In this document: piece by piece, positions 35,101-46,191 of the stretch
Layout of the letters: the number at the start of each line of letters is the position of its first letter
How positions within the stretch are numbered: the first letter of the stretch is position 1
Assembly: GCA_964036195.1 (NCBI GenBank)
Contig: OZ038459.1
Span: 10,475,206-10,539,205 of the forward strand
DNA: 64,000 nt
Reading direction: 5' to 3'
From: Sphaerolaimus hirsutus
Lineage: Eukaryota > Nematoda > Chromadorea > Monhysterida > Sphaerolaimidae
The notes under the pieces: model-generated
What the model was told of the DNA's origin: nothing
Database searches by the model: none
Seen by the model: only the letters and a program-made list of their open reading frames with translations
Made by a program: the position numbers and the translations under genes

Positions 35101-36368
35101 GGTCTGTGTCAACTCAGATTTCGGCTTCACGCGTCGCAGCGCTATCTCACAATGTCACTTGACGTAATATTCATTTGTCAACATTGCCGCCTGTGCATTT
35201 GGAGATCGCGCTGCGATACGTGAAGCCGAAATCTGCGTTGAGACAGATCAGTTGACACACATGTGTCAAGTATTGTGCGGCCTAGGGTTGGCAAGCGATT
35301 TTTTTTAAGCGATTTTTTTTAAAAAAATTTCGATTTTTTTAAAAAAAAATCGCAGCACCCGTACCGATTTTTTTTAAAAAAAATTGCTGGCAAAAAATTT
35401 TGGTACTCAAGCACTAGGTAAAATGCAAAAATTTTGCGCGCGAGCGCGCACTTTCATGCAAACAATCCACAAGTTGCTTTTTTCATGGCTTTGACAACCA
35501 ATTTGGGGGGTGTAGTACCCATTTATGTGTACTTTTAAGCGTGTAAGGTAGGCTGTGAATTATTTTAGGAAGTATTCATAGTTATGCTTTGTGTTGTCAC
35601 ATCAAACATTTATGCAAAATGCATCCATGTTCACTTCCAATATCATTTATATTTTGTTCTGAGCAAGAACATGCTATTTCTGCAAATAAAATTGCAAATT
35701 GTCAATGAAGTGTGATTCACGTCACAAATATAACAATTTAATTACATTTACACTAAAAATAACTGACTTTCAAGCTTTTCTGAAGCTCTACTGTACTTAT
35801 ATTAGCACAGAAAGTATAAGTGTGCACTCCCTACCAATTTATATGGCTTTTATTACCCCCAGAGGCGATTTTATGCAGAAATGGGGCTAATTTTGACCCC
35901 AGCGATTTTTATTAAAAAAATCGATTTTTTTTAAAAAAAATCGATTTTTTTTAAAAAAAATCGGGGTCGTTAAAAAAAATCGATTTTTTTCCAACCCTAG
36001 TGCGGCCGCCAAAGTACGCTACGATATAGGTAAATGTGATGTGTGATGAGATGACGAGATTGTCAACTGACGCGACAGCGATGAATGTGAGAGCTGCAAT
36101 TGACGCCATTGGCGACAGGTGCACAGCGTCAAGTCACCGCAGTGTACTATCATTTGACGGTTACTTTCAGGAGCTGCCGCCTCCAGCGCCACCAACGACC
36201 ACGGCTGCGCCAACTTCCAGACGAGCGGGCGACTCCGCCACCACGACAACTACCCAGGCGGCACCTCAGGTGGGTAGTCTTCTATTACTACACCCGCAGT
36301 TGCAGTTTGCAGTTTGCAGCTTGGACAGTTTGCAGTTTGCACCCATACGGATTTATGTCACATGTTGA
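32109..36368 (+). CDS. Secreted Cys-rich protein, 5 exons, unrecognised
   Basis: Exons: 32109-32269, 32708-32955, 33545-33708, 34468-34653 and 36171 onward, with matching phases (2, 1, 0, 0) and donors such as GTCAGT, GTGAGT and GTGGGT. Residues 1-20 form a signal peptide (MRHLLLAAVCC...CCG), predicting export. Residues about 55-136 carry a Cys cluster (IECSPLQRAECTRDC, then SCRLAPSWC and YCCAS). Exons 3-4 add more Cys and an Arg/Ala-rich region. Exon 5 gives a Pro/Thr-rich tail (PPPAPPTTTAAP) that could be O-glycosylated. The frame is open to TGA 36366-36368 (318 residues). Alternatively, donor CAG|GTGGGT at 36269 is used and joins an unseen exon; acceptor 41389 would add four residues and a stop. 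I do not recognise the family. Confidence 0.65.
32985..33380. mobile_element. CCGTATT-type element (intron 2 of secreted gene)
   Basis: TACCGTATTACCTCG at 32985 and GAGGTAATACGGTA ending 33380; complete copy of the TATTACC subtype. It starts 29 bp after the exon 2 donor. Confidence 0.85.
34037..34434. mobile_element. CCGTATT-type element (intron 3 of secreted gene)
   Basis: TACCGTATTTCCTCG and GAGGAAATACGGTA ends, complete. It finishes 33 bp before exon 4, so the splice acceptor region lies close to a transposon edge. Confidence 0.85.
34772..34940. mobile_element. Short T-rich hAT-like MITE (intron 4)
   Basis: CAGGGTTGG and CCAACCCTG ends with flanks GTCTTAAC/GTCGTAAT (six of eight match). 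The interior repeats ATTTTATTTTAATTTTATT. Confidence 0.65.
35066..36010. mobile_element. CACACACTAGTTGACA MITE, interrupted (intron 4)
   Basis: Left end GACCCACACACTAGTTGACA. The right part has GTTGACACACATGTGTCA and continues after the insertion as GCCGCC. It contains the hAT-like element 35283-35999, which duplicated its GTGCGGCC. Confidence 0.65.
35283..35999. mobile_element. hAT-like MITE, GATTTTTTTTAAAAAAAATC family
   Basis: TAGGGTTGG and CCAACCCTA ends with perfect TSD GTGCGGCC (35275-35282, 36000-36007). Subterminal hairpins repeat CGATTTTTTTTAAAAAAA. The interior TTTTGCGCGCGAGCGCGC (about 35432) matches the shared palindrome of other families. Confidence 0.9.
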
Positions 36369-36494
36369 GCGTGTACTCTTAAGCCGGAATTAGAGCTCAG
36401 CGTCGATTCGACGTGAAATGACGACGTGAAATGACGTCGTGAAATTAATTACACGAGTGTGGATCATGCTACGGGTCTACAATTTTCTAAGGAT

Positions 36495-36500
36495 AATAAA
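36495..36500 (+). terminator. Candidate poly(A) signal for secreted gene
   Basis: AATAAA 127 bp past TGA 36368. Its last two bases are the first bases of the foldback element at 36499, so the insertion may have created or completed it. Speculative. Confidence 0.35.
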
Positions 36501-37949
36501 CACCTTACCGGACAAGTTCACCACCCATTTTTTAATTTCACTTCAGATGCAATATCTCTGGCTATGGGAGTGATATAAAGCTAATATTTGGTGGGTATAT
36601 AGTCTTAACACCCCACTACTCCGTATCAATGGGGGAAGGTGCGGCGACTCACTACAGGGTGGGTCGCCCTACATGCAAACATTTTTTGTGGCTTTTTCGG
36701 TGTCCCAAACAAGTTCACCACCCACTTGATTGGCTAAACTACACGGGCCATATTTCCAGCTGTGAAAGCGATAGACTGCTGAAATTTGGGGGATGTCTTG
36801 CAAACAACCCCCTCTCGCAATACACTAGTGGGCGGCTGGCGACGACCCTCTACTGCATGGGTCGCCGCATATAAAGTCGTTCATTTTTTAAAAACAACCC
36901 ATGTCTCACAAACACATTCGCCACCCAACTGCATTATAAAAAAATGTTGTGAGAACATACCTGATAAAAAATGAGTCAAATTTGAACCCTAGTTCTGCTC
37001 ATTATAATTTTTTCAGTAGGGCACCCACCCGTCCCATAAACAGCAGACGGAAAATTTCACTTTATACCAATTTTTTGTTTCACACTCAAAAAGTTGGTTT
37101 ACAAAGTTCACTAGGGAAGGGTCCAAGGTTGAAAGTTACGTAAACAACATGACCTCTAAAATGCCTGCATAAGGAAATTTATTTGGGGTGAATGAAAAAG
37201 TGAAAATTTTGTCAAATTTTGTTCCTGTGATTATGTGATTATGACGTTGTTATATTCACCCCAAATGAATTTCCTTATGGAGGCATTTTAGACGTCATGT
37301 TGTTTACGTATCTTTGAACCTTGGAACCTTCCCTAGTGAACTTTGTAAACCAACTTTTTAAGTGTGAAACAAAAAATTGGTTTAAAGTTAAATTTTAGGC
37401 CTGCTGTTTATGGGATGGGGTGGGTGCCCTACTGAAAAAAATTTCATGAGCAGAACTAGGGTTCAAATTTGACTCAATTTTATATCAGGTATGTTCACAC
37501 AACATTTTCTTTATGATGCAGTTGGGTGGCGAATTTGTTTGTGAGACTTGGGTTGTGGAAAAAAAATGAACAACTTTATATGCGGCGACCCATGCTGTAG
37601 TGGGTCGTCGCCGGCCGCCCACTAGTGTATTGTGAGAGGGGGTTGTTTGCAAGACATCCCCCAAATTTCAGCTTTATACCAACCTCACAACTGGGGATAC
37701 AACTCTAGAAGTGAAGTTAATCAAGTGGGTGGTGAACTTGTTTGGGACACCAAAAAAGCCAAAAAAATTGTTGTATATAGGGCAACCCACCCTGCAGTGA
37801 GTCGCCCCATCTCCCCCCATTGAAGCAGAGTAGGGGGGTGTTACAACCTTATATATTCAAAGTTTCAGCTCTATAACACCCCCATAGACCGAGATATTAC
37901 AACCGAAGTGAAATAAAAAATGGGTGGTGAACTTGTCCGGGAAGGTGTT
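36499..37949. mobile_element. Foldback element AACACCTT-CCGG, copy 1
   Basis: Two inverted arms of about 650-700 bp run from AACACCTTACCGGACAAG to CTTGTCCGGGAAGGTGTT, with TA at 36497-36498 and 37950-37951. The arms repeat AAGTTCACCACCCA and GGGTCGCC words. No coding capacity. The second copy (54403-55602) lies in a retroelement. Confidence 0.85.
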
Positions 37950-38104
37950 TATATGAATCAATACCTTAATCGTGTCCAATACTGAGTGTTATCAGCCACA
38001 ACTAGAGCGAATTGAAAAATTCAATTTTTATCATTCCACGTCATCATTTTACGTCAGGGAACAACTTGACATTTCACGTCATACTATTGCAAGCAATAGT
38101 CTGA

Positions 38105-38304
38105 NNNNNNNNNNNNNNNNNNNNNNNNNNNNNNNNNNNNNNNNNNNNNNNNNNNNNNNNNNNNNNNNNNNNNNNNNNNNNNNNNNNNNNNNNNNNNNNN
38201 NNNNNNNNNNNNNNNNNNNNNNNNNNNNNNNNNNNNNNNNNNNNNNNNNNNNNNNNNNNNNNNNNNNNNNNNNNNNNNNNNNNNNNNNNNNNNNNNNNNN
38301 NNNN
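38105..38304. other. Assembly gap (200 N)
   Basis: Exactly 200 N, probably a placeholder length. Any exon or repeat here is invisible. Confidence 0.99.
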
Positions 38305-38639
38305 AACTCCATTTTAGAAAAAAAACACTCAAAAATTGAAATACCTTTTTCCAGTGGTCTGCCAGAAGAAGTTGGAGTCTCGTGCAAGCAACACATGGTT
38401 TTCATATAATACATGAAACTTTTTCGTTTTTGGAACAATTTACATAGATTTTTTACGATGACGTCATTATGAAGTCTTTTGATAACAAAACTGTAGAACG
38501 AAGAAAACGGTTTGATAAGTGATGATGCATCCTTCATAATTTTATACGTTAAATGTGTAAAAAAATTTCTTCTAAAAAAATACACAAATAAACACAGATG
38601 TGTTACTCAATGACTGTTTCAATTGTTTGCTTTTACAAC

Positions 38640-39700
38640 AAACATCAGGGGCTAGTTCCTCAAGTGGTAAAGTATAGAGCAGAATCTGAAGAGTAAAGTA
38701 AAATGACATATGTCAAGTAAAAGTAAAGTAAAAACTGAAGAGTGACGTAAAGAGTAAAGATTTTTGGAAATAAAAGTAAATAAATAAATTTTATTATGTT
38801 TATATCTTTATAGCTTTATATCTTTATATCACTTTAAACTATTTGGTTTCTAATTTTATTCTTATCTATGTAATTTTTTAAGTTTATTTATATAAAAATC
38901 AAATTAGATTATTTTTATATTTTAATTTAATTTTTGTAATATTTTTTTATTTTGGTAAGTTTTTTATTATTTTGATTTTAGGTTACATTTATTCGTAAAA
39001 CAAATGGATACAATTGATTTTTTTTGAAAATTGAAATCAGTCAGTTTACAGGGGGGAGTTATTCGAGGGGGGGACTTATTCAAGGGGGGGGGGACTTATT
39101 CGAGGATTTACAGTAGCTTTTTATCATTTTAAATTATTCACTTTTCAATTTTATTCTTATTTATTTTATTTTTATAATTTATTTTTAAATTTAATAAATT
39201 ATCTTTATATTTAAATTTAATTTTTGTAATATTTTTTTTGTTAGTTTTTATTATTTTGATTTTGGTTTGAATTTATTTGTATTTAAAAAGTTGAAACAAA
39301 TTATTTTTTTTGTTTGAAAATTGAAATAAATAAATAAGTTTATTAATTGTATTTTAGCTTTTTATTGTTTTAGTTATTTGCTTTTAAATTTTATTCTTAT
39401 CTACTTTTTATAATTTAATTTACAATAAAATCAAAAAAATGAATTATATTAAAATTTAATTCTTGTAATATTTTTTTCATTTTGGTTTTTTATTTATTTT
39501 GATTTTAGTTTAAATTTAATTTAAATTTAATTTTTATAATTTTGTTTTTATTCAATTTTTTTAACACAATTTCTGATTGGTGTTAATTTTATTATTATTA
39601 TTCATTATTGATTATATTTATTTTACTTTAATTTTCATTTTTTTGTTTAAATTTTACTTTATAGTAGCTGGCGTATAATAAAAAATTTGGTAATTTTCCA
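38640..39700. repeat. T-rich degenerate tandem repeat
   Basis: Three diverged units of about 240-300 bp share TTTTATTCTTAT and AATTTAATTTTTGTAATATTTTTT. Bases 39050-39113 hold a CTTATTCGAGG remnant of the CCGTATT group. No genes. Confidence 0.65.
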
Positions 39701-39924
39701 ATTACATTTTCCAATAATTATGATAGCTTTCACATCCTGTACTCAACATTTTCCATATTCATAGTCAAAGGTGTGGTATTTATGTTATACTTCACAGTTG
39801 TGGTATTATGGACCACACACACCACACATTTGTGGTTTTCTAAATCATGACATCATTTTTGATATGAATAATAGATATCCTAATGGGCCCGTGGCCACCA
39901 AAAAGAAGTATATCCCATAAAAAA

Positions 39925-40381
39925 TGGCTAAAGCCAACAAAAAGTGGATGCCATGTCCAAACATGTATGCTTTTGAAGGCAGAAAAGTAATATATCATAA
40001 ATATCTTGCCATTCTATGATTGAGCTATCAAAAGTAATATATCATAAATATCTTGCCATTTTACGATTGAGCTACCAAAAGAAGTATATCAAGGTTAATT
40101 TATACCTTTATTAATGGTATAGGCTATCAACACAGCAAATTGTATCCTTGTGATACAATTTGCTGTGTCGATAGCCTATACCATTAATAAAGGTATAAAT
40201 TAACCTTGATATACTTCTTTTGAAAGCTCAATCTTAAAATCGCAAGATATTTATGATATATTAGTTTTGATAGCTCAATCATAGAATGACAAGATATTTA
40301 TGATATATTACTTTTCTGCATTCAAAAGCATACATGTTTGGACATGGCATCCACTTTTTGTTGGCTTTAGCCATTTTTTTT
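39925..40381. repeat. Near-perfect 457-bp palindrome
   Basis: Left arm words AATGGCTAAAGCCAACAAAA and CAAGGTTAATTTATACC recur as reverse complements in the right arm. The centre is near 40146-40150 (CAAATTGTATC...GATACAATTTG). Likely a MITE or foldback unit of unknown family. Confidence 0.8.
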
Positions 40382-40516
40382 TTGAATTTTTACCATTTTA
40401 CCAGGCTATCATTCACTCCCATGAAAAAACATCTGTGTTGTTTACCTAATAAACAGCATTTAATCATCATCATTCACCACTGATAAAAACCGATAAAACA
40501 TTGCGCCCCCAACACC

Positions 40517-41373
40517 TAGGGCTTGAACTTGACTCGACTCGACTCGTGACTCGAGGGTAAAATTGGGTACCGACTCGACTCTCCCGACTCTACCAGAAAA
40601 ATATGGCCCTGACTCGAGACTTGAGGTTTTTCCCTGACTTGACTCGAAATTTTGGCAAAATCGGAGTCGGGGTTCCCATTGAAAAATGTCCAAAAATTTC
40701 AGTTTTGATATGAATTTTTTTACATATTTTTCAAAAATTTGGCGCACAAGTGCGCATTTCCACACCATATGCAAGATACCATATTTCCTTGAAACACCCC
40801 CTTGAAACACCCCCCCCTCGAAATACCCCCATGTGTTTTTGAGCTGAGGAAAAAATACCCCCATCCCTCAAAGTACCCCGTCTGGAATATCATCATCAGG
40901 TACATCATGTATGCAATATACATGATGTATTAATAGAGGCCAATTTGCACCGCAGCTACACACCTGATTTGTGTAGCAATGTACGTTGATATGTCCTTAT
41001 ATAGCCTATTTAGTCATGTTTTTTTTACCAGTTTTGGGTATGTAAAGGCCCATTCTTTACTACAATCTTTACGAAAATTTCTGGCAAAATAAGAAAAGCC
41101 CCCTCAAACTATCCCCCTTGAAATTTCCAGTCTGAAAAAAAAAATTGACTTCATGAGTGTGTGTGAGAACATCGGTATAAAAACCAGTATCTGAAATTTC
41201 TGCTAGAATCATGCAAAAAAGTAATGAATCTGACTCGACTCGAGACTCGAGATTTTTGCCTGACTTGACTCGAATTTTCACTGACTCGCCCGACTCGACT
41301 CGCTGACATGACCGGATAAATTTTGGGGTTGTGACTCGAACTCGAGTTTGAAAAAATCTAGTTTCGAGCCCTA
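40517..41373. mobile_element. hAT-like element, GACTCGACTCG family
   Basis: Ends TAGGGCTTGAAC and AGTTTCGAGCCCTA are bounded by CCAACACC/ACAACACC (one mismatch). Subterminal zones repeat GACTCGACTCGAG. The interior has GGCGCACAAGTGCGC near 40741 and a CCATATTTCC remnant (about 40775-41135). Its right TSD ends seven bases before the transporter exon. Confidence 0.88.
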
Positions 41374-41388
41374 ACAACACCCCCTCAG

Positions 41389-41633
41389 ACATACTCGCTT
41401 TAGTGGTGCCCCATCTGGATCTGCTAATGGCTTTCTCTGGAACCGCTGTGGCCATTTTGGGATTGACTGTGCCGGCAACAATGAATATTTTGGCACATTA
41501 CGATAGAAATGAGAAAATGACATTGCCTTTTTACATTTTGCACGTATTTTTGGTGATTTTCGGCCTTTTTATTTATCTAGTAGGCATCATGATCGCTTTG
41601 ATTGATCTTGTGGATAGGTGGGATGCCGAGTGA
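41389..41633 (+). CDS. Last exon of SLC36/Aa_trans-type amino acid transporter
   Basis: After CCCCTCAG the frame reads (D)ILALVVPHLDLLM, then two hydrophobic spans (about VVPHLDLLMAFSGTAVAIL and FLVIFGLFIYLVGIMIAL) and ends DRWDAE at TGA 41631-41633; 81 residues. In SLC36 proton-coupled amino acid transporters the last helices have a VPNL-LISL-G---LIFP pattern and a final GLFG--GTY--I helix; the match in pattern and position is good but is judged by eye. The exon starts at codon phase 1, so it cannot follow exon 5 of the upstream secreted gene in this frame. No other transporter exon is visible; the rest may be in the gap, outside the window, or lost. It could be a genuine last exon or an orphan. 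Confidence 0.6.
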
Positions 41634-41743
41634 ATGTATAAATTTATGGCGCTACAGCGCCATTTTCATTTATCGCGCCTAACACCCAGTGCAAATCTAT
41701 TAATGGTGCCACTACTACACCCTGAAAAGCGTATATTTTGGCA

Positions 41744-41749
41744 AATAAA
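41744..41749 (+). terminator. Candidate poly(A) signal, transporter exon
   Basis: AATAAA 111 bp after the stop codon of the transporter exon, a normal distance for a 3' end. Confidence 0.45.
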
Positions 41750-41789
41750 AATAGGCATCATATGGGGAGTTTCATTCTAAAAATGCATA

Positions 41790-42090
41790 TACCGTATTAC
41801 CTCGAATTATCCCCCCCCCTTGAATTAACCCCCCCCTCGAAATACCCCCCTAAAATTCGGCTGAGGAAAAAATACCCCCCCCCCCTCGAAATACCCCCCC
41901 TAACATTGAGTGTAAAGAGAACGTACATGACAAATACCGCAGTTTGTGATTTGTACAATGCAGAACACACGTTAAAACTGAAGATTGAGTGACGTTAGGG
42001 AAGGCTTTATGTGTATACACAGTTATATATACCTATAAAGACATATACATCTATGTAATTATTCGATTTTTCTACATCCGAGTATGGGAA
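41790..42090. mobile_element. CCGTATT-type element, left part
   Basis: TACCGTATTACCTCGAAT at 41790, C-rich blocks and the interior CAATGCAGAACACACGTT. The right arm is absent beyond about 42090. Confidence 0.7.
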
Positions 42091-42235
42091 ATTGGGAACA
42101 AATCTGAACATTTGAAATTAAATGGTTAATAACTTCTTAACGGTGCATCGTAGGATAAAACGAATCACATCACTGCAAAGCCCGTGTCTAAAAGTACCTA
42201 TATCTAAATTTTCAGATCAATATATGCACGCAGAA

Positions 42236-42690
42236 TGAAAATAGAAGGTGAAGCGACAAATAAAATGTCACCGATAAATCTATTATTTTCATGTTTTTTA
42301 TTGAAAATAAATGTTGAATACTAGAATTATAATCAAAAATTTTCTCATATGGGAGATGTTTAATTCGAATTTGAATGAAAAACGTTTGATGAAAAATGGT
42401 CCGCCGACAAATCAATTTCACGGTGCTGCCATAAAATCTATTTGTCAGCGGTCATTGCATGAAATGGCCATTGACAAATTGATTTTTGGGCATCACCGTG
42501 AAATTGATTTGTCAGCGGACCATCTTTCATCAAACGTTTTTCATTCAAAAAAGAATTTAACATCTCCAATATGATAATTTTTCATTCAAATTTGAGTATT
42601 CAACATTTATTTTCAATAAAAAACTTGAAAACATGAAAATAAAGCATTGATTGGTGATTTTATTTGTCTTATCACCTTCTATTTATTGTT
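42236..42690. repeat. 455-bp imperfect palindrome
   Basis: Arms share AAATAGAAGGTGA, CAAACGTTTTTCATTCA and GGTCCGC.GACAAATCAATT in opposite orientation around a centre near 42460. No terminal duplication identified. Confidence 0.75.
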
Positions 42691-42695
42691 ATGCT

Positions 42696-43665
42696 GTAAA
42701 TCCGGCTTAAAGATTGATTGTGTGTCAGGATGTGATGAAGCCACTGAAATTAGCCATCTCTGCCACCAATTCCGTCAACTCCAAGACTGAAATGAGTGAT
42801 GGTCTTTGTAGTGGTTGGATTTTCCATTGGAGCCAAAACGTTCACTTGTCGACAGCCAATTTTATTAGTTTTGTAGTAGCGTGTGAAAGGAGGGGTTTCA
42901 AGGTTGTTTCAGGTACTTTATTGTCGATCAGAAACAGCGCAATTGTAATACAGAAGTTTCATAGTTAATTCAGGCAAGCTTTCCACTTAAAGTTTCTATT
43001 GCCAGTATCCAATGTGGGGATAATTCTATCTAGTTATTTCGAAGTGTCAGAATATCAAAGTTAGAGAGTGTAGTAAAAAGTCCAAAAGTTGCAGAACACG
43101 GAAAATTGTATCAATATACCATTGACAGTAATCCTACAATTATAATGGACAAAATGCAGTACATTTTACCGAGACAGTTGGCTTGTATAGCGCGCACACA
43201 TTTCTACATTTACGGTACATAAATACCAAGTACACATTGGGATGGAGGAAACCATAAATCTTGCGGGGTGAAGAAATCGGCAAACTAGAGCTTTCTGCTA
43301 ATCTATTCACTTTGTCAAAATGGGTGTTGATGCAAATTGGAAACTAATTTGGTAGTAATGGAAACTACAAATAGTAGTGTAAATGATCCTACATTATATG
43401 AGTGAAGTAGATGTGTGGGAAACTCAAATAATCACTTCCTGTAACGTAGAATTGATATTGGGAAAAAATGGGGACTTAATTGAGGGTAATGTAATGTAAT
43501 TAAATAATGGTAATCGAATAATAAGGTAATGAAATAGTCAGATGAATTAAATGGACTTAATGAATATCATAATTGAATTCAGCGTCAAATTCTACAGATA
43601 AAATACGCTAAATACTTTATGTGAACAGGGGACAAATTTAACTAAATATCTTGCACGCTGGGCTG
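42696..43665. other. No feature recognised
   Basis: AT-rich sequence. A short frame at 42725-42968 follows a possible acceptor (GTCAG) but has no known domain, so no gene is called. Confidence 0.4.
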
Positions 43666-45060
43666 TAAACTCGGCAGACTTTTTGCTATACAATAGTCAG
43701 AATGACGTCAATTTGCTGGAATTCGGCCAATAACAAACAGGGTAAAATATAATAAAAGATAAAATGTGCAATGTAAATGACGAAATCTTTGCATGTTCTA
43801 AAGTCAACGAACTTTTCGCTATACAGGTTTGTTCCGTTTACATACAATTGAGAATGTATTAATTGAACATTTGAACGGATAGATTTAACTCCGTTTTCGC
43901 TGATTTTATCCATTCTGACCTTTTAATGGCAGAAAAATTGACATACATCTTTTTGGATAAGTGCCAAAATTTCGTACTGTGTTTGTGGCGCGTGTCTGGG
44001 ATGACTTCTGCATTGCGTTGGACAATTGCATTGTATACAATTGTATAGCAAATACCGTATTACCTCGAATTAACCCCCCCCTTGAATTGACCCCCCCCTC
44101 GAAATACCCCCCCCAAAATTCGGCTGAGGAAATAATAAACCCCCCCCTCGAAATACCCCCCCTAAAATTGAGTGTAAAGCTAACGTACATGACAAATACA
44201 ACAGTTTGTGATCTGTACAATGCAGAACACACGTTAAAACTGATGATTGAGTAATGTTAGGGAAGGGTTTAAGTGTATATACAGTTGTATACAGTTATAT
44301 ACGCCTTTAAAGACATCTACATCTATGTATTTGTTTGATTTTTCTACGTCTGAGTATGGGGAATTTCCGAAAATTTCTGGCGAAATAATAGACCCCCCCC
44401 TCGAATAAACCCCCCCCCTCGAATTATCCCCCCCTCAAATTTTGCTGGCGAAATAATAAACCCCCTGGGGGTATTTCGAGGTAATACGGTAGTATTTAAA
44501 CTGACTTTCTACTCAGAAAATTGTCAGACTTTCTACTCAAAAGCGTTTTTTGTGTGGTTTTATCTCGCCACTCAACCTGTAAACTCGTAAATAAAAACAA
44601 AAATCACATGAACCAATAAAATCGAAATGCAAAATTTGTACTCACCAACACTTTTATTGTTCCAATCCGATGGAACGTCCATTTTTGATATAACTCGTTT
44701 TTCACTAATGGGTAATATTATTCCTAAAAAAGCAAACATGGGACAGTAAAACATGCTTAGATGTCACATTTGAGCGTTTTTAGGATTTTAAAACATTTTG
44801 ACCTGATAAAAATGACTGTTTTGATTGAATATTAGACATTGTGATTAGATTGATAATTTTCAATGAATATAGGCCCATTGAATTATCTCTTTGAGACGAG
44901 TGAATGTTGCAAATTTCGGCAATGCCGTAACACAGGCAGAGCGGCAGAAATTTTTTTTTTATCTTAAATAGGCAGCGAACGTAAGTTTCGCCTCGCTGAC
45001 ACTCAGGGAAGAGAAACATAAGTGGAACAAACTTGTAGAATATCATGTCTGCCGAGTATA
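43666..45060. mobile_element. Possible TAAACTCGGCAGAC TIR element
   Basis: TAAACTCGGCAGAC at 43666 and GTCTGCCGAGTATA ending 45060 could be the two ends of one 1.4-kb TA-target element carrying a CCGTATT insertion. The subterminal bases do not pair well, so the ends may belong to different elements. Confidence 0.35.
44053..44491. mobile_element. CCGTATT-type element
   Basis: Complete copy, TACCGTATTACCTCG to GAGGTAATACGGTA. The interior shares GAGTGTAAAG...TGACAAATACA with 41790 and 46302. Confidence 0.88.
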
Positions 45061-45478
45061 CTTAAATGACACTTCCCAACAGAAGTTAATAGTGGCAGAT
45101 GGTAAACAAAAATGTATTTACCTAAATATCGTCAACTAAGCATTTACATTTTACAGGAATTGATTTTCTCAAACTTCAAGTAAACTATGTAAATGTATAT
45201 TTAATTGACCAGAAAATTATGGCGAATCGAATGAACCTAATTTTGTCTTCATAAACCTAACTACAACATAATTGACCTTTTAACCTAAATATTCTCAATA
45301 AACTTTCAAATGATTTATGAAACATGTTGTATACTGAATATTTTCGATGAAATGATCTAAGTAACATAATAAATAATTATGGACAAATATGTAATAAATC
45401 CTAAATATCAAATCTCCGTATTCTCCACTATATGAAACCACCACGGTCAGCACACAGGGAAGTTATTGCACTTTTAAG

Positions 45479-46048
45479 TAAACTCGGCGGACATGAAACG
45501 AATCAGTGATTCGGCCCTTCGTTACCAATGACGTGTGTTTTTTAATTCGAACTTGAATGGACGGATTCCATTTGGTTCATGATACATTTGATTCAATCCG
45601 ACTTTTTATGCGAGAATGATGTGAATTTGATAGACAACTCGTTATAGAACGTCGGATTGTTAGGTCTTAGGTAAGATCTTACCATCGCAGTCCCGACAAA
45701 TTCATTCAAAAAATTACGTATGAACTTACCGCTGCGTCAAAGTTACTGAAGCGTTTTATACGAACGAAGTAAAAGACGCATGATTTCCGTTCGCGTCAAC
45801 GATAATAACCGCGGAATGCAATTAAGTCAACATATGTGTCAACTCGTGTGTGGGCTGCCATTAGCAACCAATTGCGGTCGCTTAATCGCATTCCGCAGTC
45901 ATTTTTGTTGACGCTGACGGAAATCATGCGTCTTTCATATTTGATAACATTCTCGCAAACGGTAACTTGGACGTGTGCCAACTACGAATATACGCAGTTG
46001 TACGAAAATTCCTTAGACCATTGACTTCTATAATGTCCGTCGAGTTTA
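45479..46048. mobile_element. TAAACTCGGCGGACAT TIR element, copy 1
   Basis: 570 bp, ends TAAACTCGGCGGACATG and ATGTCCGTCGAGTTTA, with TA at each edge. Inside are ACGTCCAAGTTACC-type words and a CACACACGAGTTGAC module. It is inverted relative to 58728-59297. Confidence 0.8.
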
Positions 46049-46191
46049 TTTCAGGACAAGAACAATAACAAGAACACCATCTCAGAAAGGAAAACTTGAA
46101 TAACTTTTTTCTAACTCAACCAATCTCGCTGAAAATTGAACTAAGGGTACATTCAGACATGGGCTTTCCAATGATGTTATGGGTTTTCATA

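Noticed and set aside
37972-38585. Open frames spanning the gap
   Set aside because: Their length comes from translating N; nothing on either side has a recognisable domain.
36171-41633. Single gene joining the secreted exons to the transporter exon
   Set aside because: Exon 5 ends in phase 0, whereas the transporter frame needs one preceding base; joining gives a stop after four residues.
42725-42968. Possible further exon after GTCAG
   Set aside because: No domain, no partner exon and no clear donor.
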